From Sulfurovum zhangzhouensis (GTDB lineage Bacteria; Campylobacterota; Campylobacteria; Campylobacterales; Sulfurovaceae), in NCBI RefSeq assembly GCF_030347965.1, contig NZ_JAQIBD010000002.1:535740-597836 (forward strand): a stretch of 62,097 nt of DNA. Reading direction: 5' to 3'. Made by a program: the position numbers and the translations under genes. Below are positions 15,291-24,270 of this stretch, piece after piece; position 1 is the first letter of the stretch, and every line of letters starts with the position of its first letter. Below the pieces are notes generated by a model that searched no databases, was not told the DNA's origin, and saw only the letters and a program-made list of their open reading frames with translations.

Positions 15291-16688
15291 TTACGGTTTA
15301 GGCGAAATCATCTCTTCCGGTTTCACTGCGGCATCAAATTCTTCAGCAGTCATCAGTCCAAGATTCACAGCCTCATCTTTGAGTGTTGAACCGTTGGCAT
15401 GCGCTGTTTTGGCGATTTTTGCTGCATTATCATACCCGATATACGGGTTAAGTGCTGTTACCAACATCAACGAATCATTTAAGAACCTGTCTATATTCTC
15501 TTTGATCGGTACAATACCTACGACACAGTTCTGATCAAAACTGATCATTGCATCTGCCAAAAGTCTTGTAGATTGTAGAATATTATAGGCAATAACCGGC
15601 TTAAATACATTGAGTTCAAAGTTACCCTGACTTGCTGCGATACCTATGGTTGCATCATTACCCATCACTTGTACTGCGACCATAGTCAGCGCTTCGGCCT
15701 GTGTGGGGTTCACTTTTCCGGGCATGATTGAAGATCCGGGTTCATTGGCAGGGATCTCTATCTCTGCAAGACCACACCTAGGACCCGATGCCAACCATCT
15801 AATATCATTTGCAATTTTCATAAGGTTTGCAGCCAGTGCTTTGAGTGCCCCTGAAAGTACCACTTCTGCATCATGACCCGTTAATGCATGAAATTTATTT
15901 GGCTGAGAAACAAATCGATATTTTTTTGACATAAAACTATTAAGCATAGCTGCCACTTTTTGTGAGAATTCAGGATGAGAGTTCAGTCCGGTACCTACAG
16001 CAGTCCCTCCTATTGCAAGTTCTTTACAATATTCAAGTGCATCATTGATCTGATTAAGGTTACTATCCAACATTGCAACATAGCCTGAAAGCTCTTGTCC
16101 AAGTGTTAAAGGTGTTGCATCCTGAAGGTGTGTTCTACCGATCTTTACTATATTGTTAAAGGCTATGGATTTCCCGTAAAAGGTATTTTTGAGTTGAATC
16201 AATGCAGGTATAAGATTATCGGTCACTGCGACTACTTCGGCAATGCGCATGGCCGTTGGATAGGTATCATTAGAGCTCTGTCCTTTATTGACATCATCAT
16301 TGGGGTGAACCATCTTAACCATGTTAAAGTTTCCGCCAAGTATCTCAGTTGCTTTGTTTGCTATTACTTCATTGATATTCATATTTGACTGTGTACCCGA
16401 CCCCGTTTGCCATACAACCAGTGGAAAATTATCATCAAGTTCACCACGCAGTACTGCATCACATGCTTTTTCAATCGCTTGGGTCTTATTATCACTCAGT
16501 CGTCCTAACTCGTTGTTTACAAGCGCACACGCTTTTTTAAGGTTAGCAAAACCGTATATTATCTCTAAAGGCATCTTCTCGGTTCCGATCTCGAAATTAA
16601 GTACTGAACGTTGAGTTTGTGCTGCCCAGTATTTATCCGCAGGAACCTGCATCTCACCCATTGTATCCTTTTCTATCCGAAATTCCAT
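15291..16688 (-). CDS. fumC: Fumarate hydratase, class II
   Basis: This 465-residue enzyme interconverts fumarate and malate without an iron-sulfur cluster. The superfamily signature [16 protein letters not shown] is present, along with the substrate-binding segments [17 protein letters not shown] and [19 protein letters not shown] 16688 sits 5 bp after AAAGGAG; an upstream GTG at 16694 is the alternative. It has its own TATAAT box and is bracketed by terminators, so it seems to be a separate unit beside the oxygen-sensitive class I enzyme. A cell could then keep fumarase activity when oxygen damages the iron-sulfur form. Confidence 0.97.
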   Translation of the reverse strand: MEFRIEKDTMGEMQVPADKYWAAQTQRSVLNFEIGTEKMPLEIIYGFANLKKACALVNNELGRLSDNKTQAIEKACDAVLRGELDDNFPLVVWQTGSGTQSNMNINEVIANKATEILGGNFNMVKMVHPNDDVNKGQSSNDTYPTAMRIAEVVAVTDNLIPALIQLKNTFYGKSIAFNNIVKIGRTHLQDATPLTLGQELSGYVAMLDSNLNQINDALEYCKELAIGGTAVGTGLNSHPEFSQKVAAMLNSFMSKKYRFVSQPNKFHALTGHDAEVVLSGALKALAANLMKIANDIRWLASGPRCGLAEIEIPANEPGSSIMPGKVNPTQAEALTMVAVQVMGNDATIGIAASQGNFELNVFKPVIAYNILQSTRLLADAMISFDQNCVVGIVPIKENIDRFLNDSLMLVTALNPYIGYDNAAKIAKTAHANGSTLKDEAVNLGLMTAEEFDAAVKPEEMISPKP

Positions 16689-16707
16689 GGCCACTCCTTT
16701 ATAGATA

Positions 16708-16713
16708 ATTATA
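16708..16713 (-). promoter_or_regulatory. -10 box of fumC
   Basis: TATAAT on the minus strand, 20 bp upstream of the fumC ATG, just beyond the terminator that ends the class I fumarase unit. Confidence 0.45.
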
Positions 16714-16775
16714 TTTAATAATATATCATAATTTTTAAGAAGACTTAAAATGAAGAAGGATTATGTAAAAAGAGA

Positions 16776-16800
16776 TACATACCCTGTACCAGGGTATGTA
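16776..16800 (-). terminator. Terminator after the class I fumarase beta gene
   Basis: TACATACCCTG (16776-16786) and CAGGGTATGTA (16790-16800) form a perfect 11-bp stem with a TAC loop, 23 bp past the stop. On the minus strand TCTCTTTTTAC follows, a good U-tract. Confidence 0.75.
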
Positions 16801-16823
16801 GAAAAAGAGAGTATAGAGAAGAA

Positions 16824-17381
16824 TTAGTCTTTGACTTCGTACTGTTCTCTACCCATTTGGTAAAGATCGTTCCCATACGTATCGTTGATCACTGTTACAG
16901 GAAACTTTTCAACTTCAAGTTTACGTACGGCCTCAGGACCAAGTTCAGGATATGCGATCACTTCTGCGCTTTTGATCTGTTTCCCTAGAAGTGCGCCTGC
17001 ACCCCCTGTTGCACCAAAGTAGATGCCGTCATATGCTACACAAGCATCTTTAACTTCCTGGTTTCTTTTCCCTTTACCGATCATACCTTTTGAACCATGC
17101 TTAAGCATTGTAGGTGAATAACTGTCCATACGGTAAGATGTTGTCGGTCCTGCACTACCGATAGGATCACCCGGTTTTGGAGGTGTTGGACCAACAAAAT
17201 AGATCACCGATCCTTCTAGGTCAAATGGAAGTTCCTCACCTTTTTCAATTAGCTCTACCAACCTTTTGTGTGCTGCATCTCTGGCAGTAAAAATCGTACC
17301 GCTTAGAAATACTGTATCACCTGCTTTGAGCATTTTTGTATCTTCACTGCTCAGTGGCGTTGTCAAATTATATGTTGCCAT
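16824..17381 (-). CDS. Fumarate hydratase class I, beta subunit
   Basis: The 185-residue C-terminal-type subunit of a two-subunit class I (iron-sulfur) fumarase. It shows LKAGDTVFLSGTIFTARDAAHK and GPTTSYRMDSYSPTMLKHGSKGMIGKG, the substrate-binding parts of the Fe-S hydro-lyase beta family. Length is typical for the split form. It starts 11 bp after the alpha subunit gene, with a strong ribosome binding site, and ends at a good terminator. A tartrate dehydratase beta chain is the main alternative, but the malate dehydrogenase neighbours favour fumarase. Confidence 0.93.
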   Translation of the reverse strand: MATYNLTTPLSSEDTKMLKAGDTVFLSGTIFTARDAAHKRLVELIEKGEELPFDLEGSVIYFVGPTPPKPGDPIGSAGPTTSYRMDSYSPTMLKHGSKGMIGKGKRNQEVKDACVAYDGIYFGATGGAGALLGKQIKSAEVIAYPELGPEAVRKLEVEKFPVTVINDTYGNDLYQMGREQYEVKD

Positions 17382-17392
17382 CCTCTTTCTCC

Positions 17393-18244
17393 TTATAGTG
17401 TGATATGTGTATGTCTAGATGAGTGACACTGCACATTCACAGAAACAGGTAATGAAGCGATATGACATGGATTTGATTCGATATGTACAGCAAGTGCGGT
17501 TTTTGTACCACCCATACCCATTGCACCGATTCCGAGTTTATTCACCTCATTAAGAATGGTCTCTTCAAGCTCTGCCATCTCAGGATCAGGATTCACACTA
17601 CCGATATCTCTAAAAAGTGCATGTTTAGAGCTTATTGTAGCTTTTTCAAAAGTACCGCCTATACCAACACCGATCGTGATCGGAGGACATGGATTCCCTC
17701 CAGCATCACTGATCACTTCTTTCACATATGCGATGATACCTTCTTTTCCTGCTGCTGGCGGGAATACTCTCGCTCTACTTACGTTTTCCGATCCGCCGCC
17801 TTTTGCAGCATACTCTATATCTATCTTGTCCCCTGCTACAAGATCAAAATGGATAATTGCAGGAAGATTGTATCCTACCGTGTCCTTAAGATTTGCTCTA
17901 CTGAACGGTTCACATGTAGAAGCACGAAGGTATCCTTCAGTATATCCCTGTTCAGTTCCTTCATTGATCGCATCTTTAAGAAGTCCTCCTTTGATCTTTA
18001 CCTGATCACCGACTTTTACAAAGAAAACTGCCAGACCTGTATCCTGGCATAATGGTCTTTTTTCATCTTTTGCAATATCAGCATTTTCAAGGATCTGGCG
18101 AATCACCTCTTTACTTACAGGTGACTTTTCATCTTCCATTGCCTGTTTAAGTGCATCATAAGTATCCTGTGGAAGATCAGTACCGCTATACATAATCATG
18201 TCTTTAACGGCTTTCACCACCTCACTATATTCGATTTCTCTCAT
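17393..18244 (-). CDS. Fumarate hydratase class I, alpha subunit
   Basis: The 283-residue subunit that carries the [4Fe-4S] cluster of the class I hydro-lyase. Three cysteines expected to ligate the cluster are visible in RPLCQDTGLAVFF, GGNPCPPITIGVG and the C-terminal region (SNPCHIAS or NVQCHSSR). SENVSRARVFPPAAGKEG is another family segment. It starts 8 bp after the second malate dehydrogenase and is co-directional with the beta subunit. The cluster makes the enzyme oxygen-sensitive, which fits a microaerobic or anaerobic lifestyle. Confidence 0.94.
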   Translation of the reverse strand: MREIEYSEVVKAVKDMIMYSGTDLPQDTYDALKQAMEDEKSPVSKEVIRQILENADIAKDEKRPLCQDTGLAVFFVKVGDQVKIKGGLLKDAINEGTEQGYTEGYLRASTCEPFSRANLKDTVGYNLPAIIHFDLVAGDKIDIEYAAKGGGSENVSRARVFPPAAGKEGIIAYVKEVISDAGGNPCPPITIGVGIGGTFEKATISSKHALFRDIGSVNPDPEMAELEETILNEVNKLGIGAMGMGGTKTALAVHIESNPCHIASLPVSVNVQCHSSRHTHITL

Positions 18245-18252
18245 TTGTCATC

Positions 18253-19212
18253 CTACTCAAAAAATTTATTCTCAATCAAGATATTGATATTGTCCTGAAT
18301 AGACTCTACCGATATTTTAAACTTTGCTTGTGTTTCTTCATCAAGGTCAATCTGAATGATCTCTTCAACGCCATTACGGCCAAGTACAACCGGTACCCCA
18401 ACACATACATCACTGTATCCGTATTCACCTTGAAGCAAAACCGAGGAAGAAACAACAATACGGGAATTATCAAGTATCGCCTCTACCATATGTGCTACAG
18501 CACGGCCAGGACCGTAATAACCTGAAGTCCCCAAATGTTTTACGATCTCTGCACCACCGTTTTTCGTACGTTCAATGATCTGTTCCATCTGTTCTTGAGT
18601 CAAAAGCTCTGAAGCGTTTACTGAACCTACTTGTACTTTACTTGGAAGTGGGATCATGTTTTGACCGTGATCACCGATTACAAGATCACCTGTTTGTGTC
18701 AATCCATACCCTAGTGTCTGGTAAATCTGATATGCCATTCTGGCACCATCCAATGCACCGGCCATACCTATGATACGGTTGCGCTCCCATCCTGTCATCT
18801 TATGAATGACATAGGTCATTACGTCCAGCGGATTTGAAACACAGATGATAATTGCATCAGGAGAGTTCTTTGCGACATCATCAACCACATTTTTCATGAT
18901 CTTCGCATTGATCATCAAAAGATCTGCTCTGGTCATCTCACCTTTTCTCGGCACACCCGCAGTGATCACTACGATATCGCAATCTTTCATCTCTGCAGCA
19001 CTCTTAACTGCAGTTACCTTGGTACCTTTTGGCGAATAGTGTGCCGCTTGACCCATATCGATCGCCTTACCTTGTGCTACACCCTCAACGATATCAAATA
19101 AAACGATCTCTTCACAGCTACCCATCATAACGAGTGAGTATGCTGCCGTTGCACCTACTGCACCAGTACCGACAATCCCTACTTTACGACCTGCCACACT
19201 ATGCCTCTTCAT
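18253..19212 (-). CDS. Malate dehydrogenase, NAD-type cofactor site (second of two)
   Basis: A 319-residue LDH/MDH-superfamily enzyme. The Rossmann motif is VGIVGTGAVGATAAY. The second beta-strand ends in Asp40 (EEIVLFDIVEG), the residue that binds the adenine ribose of NAD. Substrate-binding arginines lie in GVPRKGEMTRADLL and the catalytic histidine in GDHGQNMIPLP. ATG 19212 is chosen; it overlaps the upstream paralogue by 14 bp. The Arg pattern indicates malate rather than lactate. The two tandem paralogues are clearly related but far from identical. Confidence 0.92.
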   Translation of the reverse strand: MKRHSVAGRKVGIVGTGAVGATAAYSLVMMGSCEEIVLFDIVEGVAQGKAIDMGQAAHYSPKGTKVTAVKSAAEMKDCDIVVITAGVPRKGEMTRADLLMINAKIMKNVVDDVAKNSPDAIIICVSNPLDVMTYVIHKMTGWERNRIIGMAGALDGARMAYQIYQTLGYGLTQTGDLVIGDHGQNMIPLPSKVQVGSVNASELLTQEQMEQIIERTKNGGAEIVKHLGTSGYYGPGRAVAHMVEAILDNSRIVVSSSVLLQGEYGYSDVCVGVPVVLGRNGVEEIIQIDLDEETQAKFKISVESIQDNINILIENKFFE

Positions 19213-20158
19213 CAAAGAATTTAAGTTCATAGAGCTTATCAACCATCTCCTGTACAGCAGCTACTGATTTAGCAAAACGTTCTTGCTGAAGTGGTTTCAG
19301 GGTCATATGAATTACCTCTTCTCCACCGCCTGCACCGATCATCACGGGAACACCGGAAACAATTCCTGAATATCCGTAGTCATTTTCAAGCATAATTGCA
19401 CATGAGTGGATCTGCTTGGTATCTCTAAGCATAGATTCAACCATTATCGCCGTAGATTTTGCCGGTGCATAATAAGCTGAACCGTCACCTAGAAGGTTTA
19501 CGATCTCTGCACCGCCGTTTCTCGTCTTCTGAACGATCTCCCCGATCTGCTCTGCATCAAGCAAGTCTTCGATCGGTACACCGGCAACAGTTGTAAACTT
19601 AGGTAGAGGAACCATTGTATCACCGTGTCCACCCATTACTGTTGCACGGATCTGACCTGCACCATATTCAAGTTTTTCATAGATAAAGTGAGCCATACGT
19701 GCTGCATCAAGGATACCTGCCATACCCAGTACCCTCTCTCTAGGGAATCCTGTTACTTTTTGTGCAACATAGGTCATAACATCTAGCGGGTTTGAAACTA
19801 CGATAACGATAGATTCCGGTGCATACTCTTTGATCTCTTGAGCATATTTTTTAACAATCGCCGCATTCTTGGTAAGTAAGTCATCCCTACTCATCCCAGG
19901 GGTTCTTGGTGCACCTGCTGTGATTACTACGATATCTGAACCTGCGATATCTTCAGGTCCCCTTGCAGCCTTTACGACTGTATGTTGACGTGCTGCATTG
20001 GCTGCCTGAGACATATCAAGTGCTTTACCTCTAGCTTTATTTACATCACGCCCTCTTAGTACAACATTGTGACATGCTCCGTTCATTGCCAAAATAAATG
20101 CAACCGTTGAACCGAAGTTTCCTGTTCCAATTATCGTTACTTTTCTACCTTTAGCCAT
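19199..20158 (-). CDS. Malate dehydrogenase with an RGR cofactor loop (first of two, possibly NADP-linked)
   Basis: A 319-residue malate dehydrogenase. It keeps the Rossmann GTGNFGSTVA, the substrate arginines in APRTPGMSRDDLL and the catalytic histidine in GGHGDTMVPLP. At the end of the second beta-strand it has VVLRGRD (Arg35-Gly36-Arg37) where the neighbouring paralogue has Asp40. Loss of that acidic residue next to two arginines is the usual route to NADP binding, so I infer NADP preference. AAAGGATTCTA precedes the start. It is the first gene after idh, itself of an NADP-dependent type. Confidence 0.92.
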   Translation of the reverse strand: MAKGRKVTIIGTGNFGSTVAFILAMNGACHNVVLRGRDVNKARGKALDMSQAANAARQHTVVKAARGPEDIAGSDIVVITAGAPRTPGMSRDDLLTKNAAIVKKYAQEIKEYAPESIVIVVSNPLDVMTYVAQKVTGFPRERVLGMAGILDAARMAHFIYEKLEYGAGQIRATVMGGHGDTMVPLPKFTTVAGVPIEDLLDAEQIGEIVQKTRNGGAEIVNLLGDGSAYYAPAKSTAIMVESMLRDTKQIHSCAIMLENDYGYSGIVSGVPVMIGAGGGEEVIHMTLKPLQQERFAKSVAAVQEMVDKLYELKFFDEEA

Positions 20159-20342
20159 TAGAATCCTTTATAGTGAGATCCATAGGGTGACTTTGTCAGC
20201 AAAACATAAGTCATCATTTTAGGGCTTTCTTGCCCGTAAGATAATCAATAATGTTTTGCAATGCTTTAGAAGTCAACAACCCTATGTTGTTTCAGAAAAC
20301 TCTGAGAGAGTTAGTATACCAAAATGTTGAGATATTTTGGTA

Positions 20343-20375
20343 AGAGACACTGCATCATTTTCATGCAGTGTCTCT
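20343..20375 (-). terminator. Perfect 13-bp hairpin after idh
   Basis: AGAGACACTGCAT (20343-20355) pairs exactly with ATGCAGTGTCTCT (20363-20375) around a 7-base loop. It lies 69 bp beyond the idh stop in the 285-bp gap before the first malate dehydrogenase. The U-tract is poor, so it may act as a terminator/attenuator or as a 3'-end stabiliser. The rest of the gap shows no gene. Confidence 0.6.
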
Positions 20376-20443
20376 ACGTGTCTAATATAGAAACGAATTA
20401 GGCCATTCGGGATTTAGTCCCGCTGTGGCATGAAAGTTTCAAC

Positions 20444-22618
20444 TTAGATAGCATCGATAATGCTGTTAAGTGTCGCAGACGGTCTCATCGCTGCTTCAGC
20501 TTTAGCATCATCCGGGTGGAAGTAACCACCGATATCTTGTGGCTTGCCTTCTGCTGCAAGAAGTTCTTCCATGATCTTCGCTTCGTTCTCTTTCAATGCT
20601 TTTGCTACCGGAGTAAACTTAGCCTGTAGATCTTTGTCCATAGAATCTGCAAGCGCTGTCGCCCAGTACATTGCCACGTAGAAGTGAGACGCTTTGTTAT
20701 CCGGCTCACCAGCTTTTCTACCTGGTGCTTTGTTGTTATCAAGATATTCTTGGTTTGCAACATCAAGTGCTGCAGTAACAGCTGCAAGCTTTGCATCAGG
20801 GTTCTTTTGATCGATCATTCTTAATGACTCAGCAAGTGCCAAGAACTCTCCAAGAGAATCCCATCTTAGGTGACCTTCTTCAAGGAACTGATCTACGTGC
20901 TTAGGCGCTGAACCACCTGCACCAGTTTCAAATAAACCACCACCAGCAAGCAATGGAACGATAGAAAGCATTTTTGCTGAAGTACCAAGCTCAAGGATTG
21001 GATACATATCAGTAAGGTGGTCTCTAAGAACGTTACCTGTTACTGCAATCGTGTCTTTACCTGCTCTGATTCTTTCATTTGTGAATCTTGTCGCAGCAGC
21101 GATATCCATGAAGTGGATCTCAAGACCTTCAGTGTTAAACTCTGGCATATATTTTTTTACTTTTGCGATCATTTGAGCATCGTGAGCTCTGTTCTCATCC
21201 AACCAGAACACTACTGGGATCTGCTCGATCTGACCTCTTTCAAACGCAAGTCTGATCCAGTCCTTGATCGGGATATCTTTTGCTCTAGACATTCTCCAGA
21301 TATCACCCGCTTCACACTCAAAGCTCATAAGTTCAGTACCATCTTCAGCCGTTACAGTTACCGTACCTGCTTCAGCAAGTTCGAATGTAGTTGGGTGAGA
21401 ACCGTACTCTTCAGCTTTTTGTGCCATAAGACCGATGTTTTGCATAGTACCCATAGTTGTTACATCGTATTGACCGTTTTTCACACAGTCAGCTACCATC
21501 TCAGCGTGGAACATACCGTACGTAGAGTCAGGAATAACAGCAAGTGTTTCACCTGCAGCACCAGTTCTATCCCACTGCTTACCACCTTCTCTTACTACAA
21601 CCGGCATAGAAGCATCGATGATGATATCATTTGGTGCGTTGAAGTTTGTTTCACCTTTATCAGAGTCAACCATTGCAATTTTTGGTGCATCAGCATCTAC
21701 AACTGCTTGGAATGCTGCTTTGATCTCTGCTTCTTGTGCATGACCTTTGATTTTCTTCTCAAGATCTGACATACCAAGGTTTGGATTAACACCTAACTCT
21801 TTGAAAAGATCAGCATATTTAGTAAATACACCTTCAAAGAAGATTTCAAATGCATGACCGAACATGATCGGATCAGAGATTTTCATCATTGTTGCTTTAA
21901 GGTGTACCGACCAGATAACGCCTTTTGCTTTTGCTTCTTCGATCGTTTGTTTATAGAAATCTCTCAAAGCGCTTACAGACATGAATGTACCATCAAGTAT
22001 TTCACCCTCAAGTGCATCGATAGACTTAAGTTCTTTACCGTTAAGTGCGATCGTTACTTTTTGTGCTTTATCCATAGTAACTGATTTCTCGTTACCATAG
22101 AAGTCACCTTTGCCACCCATGTGTGCAACAGCAGCTTTTGAGTTCTCAGAGTATGCTCTAAGTTTGTGCGGGTTCTTTTGTGCAAAGTTTTTAACTGCTT
22201 TTGCAGCACGTCTGTCTGAGTTACCCTCTCTAAGTACCGGGTTTACTGCAGAACCAAGACAAGTTGAGTATTTAGCCTGAATCTCTTTTTCTGCATCGTT
22301 AGCAGGATTTTCAGGGTAGTTAGGGATATCATAACCTTGATCTTGAAGTTCAGCGATACAATCTTTAAGCTGACCTACAGAAGCAGAGATGTTTGGAAGC
22401 TTGATGATATTACCTTCAGGTTTAACACAAAGTTCACCAAGTTTTGAAAGTTCATCTTCAGCTAGTCCCATTGCTGCAAGTACACGACCTGCAAGTGAAA
22501 TGTCACTTTGCTCAAGTTCTACACCACCAGCTGCACAAAATTTTGATGCAATTGGGAAAAATGAATAAGTTGCCAAAGCCGGAGCTTCATCAATTTTTGA
22601 CCAAATAATTTTTGCCAT
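20444..22618 (-). CDS. idh: Isocitrate dehydrogenase, monomeric NADP-dependent type
   Basis: This 724-residue enzyme interconverts isocitrate and 2-oxoglutarate + CO2 with NADP(H). The large size and sequence are those of the monomeric class, unlike the 400-residue dimeric Icd. Hallmarks are CLGSAVNPVLREGNSDRRAA for substrate binding, HLKATMMKISDPIMFGHA, and the metal-binding DASMPVVVREGGK. In an organism with Oor it can carboxylate 2-oxoglutarate in the reductive TCA cycle. AAGGAAC precedes the start. It heads the co-directional TCA block but is separated from malate dehydrogenase by a hairpin. Confidence 0.97.
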   Translation of the reverse strand: MAKIIWSKIDEAPALATYSFFPIASKFCAAGGVELEQSDISLAGRVLAAMGLAEDELSKLGELCVKPEGNIIKLPNISASVGQLKDCIAELQDQGYDIPNYPENPANDAEKEIQAKYSTCLGSAVNPVLREGNSDRRAAKAVKNFAQKNPHKLRAYSENSKAAVAHMGGKGDFYGNEKSVTMDKAQKVTIALNGKELKSIDALEGEILDGTFMSVSALRDFYKQTIEEAKAKGVIWSVHLKATMMKISDPIMFGHAFEIFFEGVFTKYADLFKELGVNPNLGMSDLEKKIKGHAQEAEIKAAFQAVVDADAPKIAMVDSDKGETNFNAPNDIIIDASMPVVVREGGKQWDRTGAAGETLAVIPDSTYGMFHAEMVADCVKNGQYDVTTMGTMQNIGLMAQKAEEYGSHPTTFELAEAGTVTVTAEDGTELMSFECEAGDIWRMSRAKDIPIKDWIRLAFERGQIEQIPVVFWLDENRAHDAQMIAKVKKYMPEFNTEGLEIHFMDIAAATRFTNERIRAGKDTIAVTGNVLRDHLTDMYPILELGTSAKMLSIVPLLAGGGLFETGAGGSAPKHVDQFLEEGHLRWDSLGEFLALAESLRMIDQKNPDAKLAAVTAALDVANQEYLDNNKAPGRKAGEPDNKASHFYVAMYWATALADSMDKDLQAKFTPVAKALKENEAKIMEELLAAEGKPQDIGGYFHPDDAKAEAAMRPSATLNSIIDAI

Positions 22619-22937
22619 AATTGTTCCTTACTTTTAGTTGTTTTAGTGGAATAAGTGTAGCACTATTTTCGTATAAGGAGAATGAAACTCTTTGTTATCA
22701 AAAAGTTATCCATTAAAGTTGTTTCTATACTACACAAAAAATCGTTATGATTGAAGAATAAGAAAGAAAAGGTTTAAAAATACAATCCTGAATTTAGATT
22801 GATGCAGTGAATTTATTCTACTATTTTATGTCGATATGTAACATTTCGAAAACATTTCGACAAAAACTATAAAATCATATAGCTCAATGATCAAAAGGTT
22901 GATAGTTACCTTTTGATCAAAAATGATAAGAGTGGTA
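22619..22937. other. 319-bp gap between idh and the outer-membrane protein gene
   Basis: No gene is seen here. The left part should hold the idh promoter, though no convincing -10 box was singled out. The right part carries a perfect hairpin (22888-22919), listed separately, that follows the outer-membrane protein gene. Confidence 0.5.
22888..22919 (-). terminator. Perfect 12-bp hairpin after the outer-membrane protein gene
   Basis: TGATCAAAAGGT (22888-22899) pairs exactly with ACCTTTTGATCA (22908-22919) around an 8-base loop. It is 18 bp past the stop of the outer-membrane gene. There is no long U-tract, so its role as terminator is probable but not certain. Confidence 0.55.
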
Positions 22938-23618
22938 TTAAAAGTTGTATCCTACACCAAAGTTGAAATGAAATGCTCTGTTTTGTAAGTCAGAGATACC
23001 ACCGCTCTCGTCTTCAGCCCATGCCCCGGCATAAGTAAGTCTGGCTTCTGTAGAGATATACCAGTTTTCTGTGATATCAAATACCTTCTGAAGTCCTGCT
23101 TGCCACACATATCCGGAAAGATCATATCCGCCACCATATGTGATCGCACCATGACCGTTTCCATGATATCTTACACCATCATAAGTGATATCAGGGTGCG
23201 TAATGACCAGACCGGCACCTACTCTCACTCTTAAACCTTCCATATACTCATCTATTTTCCAAGCTTTGTTCACGAAGAAAAAGTTAAAACCATCTGTCAT
23301 TTCCCAGTGAGTAAGCAATGAATCAACAGGCAAATCGTTATCATCGATATAGAGTTTCTGATGTGTATGTTCAATCTCCCAAGCACTATTGTCTTCATCC
23401 CATATAGATACTCTCAGCCCATAATAGTATGGTACTGTAAACGGCTTCGTTGATAACCCTACATCTTTCATCTCAATGTCAGTTCCATCACTGGCTTTGT
23501 ATGTCACATCTTCATTCATATTGGCAACAACACCGCTAAAGAACTCTACACTATAGTCATACGCATGAAGAGTACTACTTGCAGCTAATGCTGCCAACAT
23601 CAAATTCATTTTCATCAT
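22938..23618 (-). CDS. Outer-membrane beta-barrel protein, unknown family
   Basis: The 226-residue product begins with a signal peptide (MMKMNLMLAALAASSTLHA) and ends in FNFGVGYNF, the terminal phenylalanine pattern recognised by the outer-membrane insertion machinery. In between, alternating aromatic and polar strands (YYYGLRVSIWDED, NWYISTEARLTYAGAW) suggest an eight- to ten-stranded barrel. I do not recognise the family. It follows a PAP2-family gene by 18 bp and is probably co-transcribed with it, so a link to lipid or lipid A handling is possible. Confidence 0.7.
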   Translation of the reverse strand: MMKMNLMLAALAASSTLHAYDYSVEFFSGVVANMNEDVTYKASDGTDIEMKDVGLSTKPFTVPYYYGLRVSIWDEDNSAWEIEHTHQKLYIDDNDLPVDSLLTHWEMTDGFNFFFVNKAWKIDEYMEGLRVRVGAGLVITHPDITYDGVRYHGNGHGAITYGGGYDLSGYVWQAGLQKVFDITENWYISTEARLTYAGAWAEDESGGISDLQNRAFHFNFGVGYNF

Positions 23619-23636
23619 TTTCTCCTTTTTATTGAA

Positions 23637-24182
23637 TTACCAACTCATTTTGAAACCAAACAAATTCTGTCCGGAAGTATCTGAACTGTATACTGCAGGT
23701 TGTATCTGAACACCTTTGAACTTATAGGGTGTTGTAAAGTAATAGGAAAATCCACTACCGATAATGGCACCGGCTATCACATCCGTTAAGTCATGCTTAT
23801 TTGCATAAATACGACTATAACCAACATATGCTGCACCTAAATATGCCGGTATGGCATACTGTATTCCATATCGTTTATGTAAGAAGGTTGCCCCTTGAAA
23901 CGAAGCGGAAGTATGACCTGATGGAAATGATTTGTTATCACTGTGGTCCGGTCTCTCTTTTCTAACAGTATTTTTGAGTACATGTGTTGTACCCAAAGTA
24001 GAAAAAAAAGACTTGTAAAACTCTATTTCCCCTTCTTCATCCTTCAGATATAGCGTTGTACCATAACCACTCAGAGGAATTAAAATTTGTACCCAGTCTC
24101 CAACTCTTTCAATATTATTATTTTTAGCATGAAGTAATGTATGTACTAACATCGCTACCAACAATACTTTTTTCATTTTCAT
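23637..24182 (-). CDS. PAP2-family phosphatase, periplasmic or outer-membrane associated
   Basis: A 181-residue protein with a signal peptide (MKMKKVLLVAMLVHTLLHA). It shows the three PAP2 motifs: KNTVRKERPDHSD, the PSGHTSAS segment and YSRIYANKHDLTDVIAG, with catalytic histidines in the second and third. Such enzymes remove phosphate from lipid pyrophosphates or lipid A. The C-terminus (GVQIQPAVYSSDTSGQNLFG, ending FKMSW) looks like an outer-membrane strand. It sits between another PAP2 gene and a beta-barrel gene. Confidence 0.85.
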   Translation of the reverse strand: MKMKKVLLVAMLVHTLLHAKNNNIERVGDWVQILIPLSGYGTTLYLKDEEGEIEFYKSFFSTLGTTHVLKNTVRKERPDHSDNKSFPSGHTSASFQGATFLHKRYGIQYAIPAYLGAAYVGYSRIYANKHDLTDVIAGAIIGSGFSYYFTTPYKFKGVQIQPAVYSSDTSGQNLFGFKMSW

Positions 24183-24270
24183 GAAATATTTTCCCTTTAT
24201 TTACAACACTTATGTTAGCTTAAATAATATTAAAAATAAAAATACATTATTTTTCATTTAAGCCAAAGTA

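Noticed and set aside
21017-21769. 250-codon plus-strand frame opposite idh
   Set aside because: Lies wholly inside the well-supported isocitrate dehydrogenase gene; cysteine- and phenylalanine-rich nonsense typical of an antisense frame.
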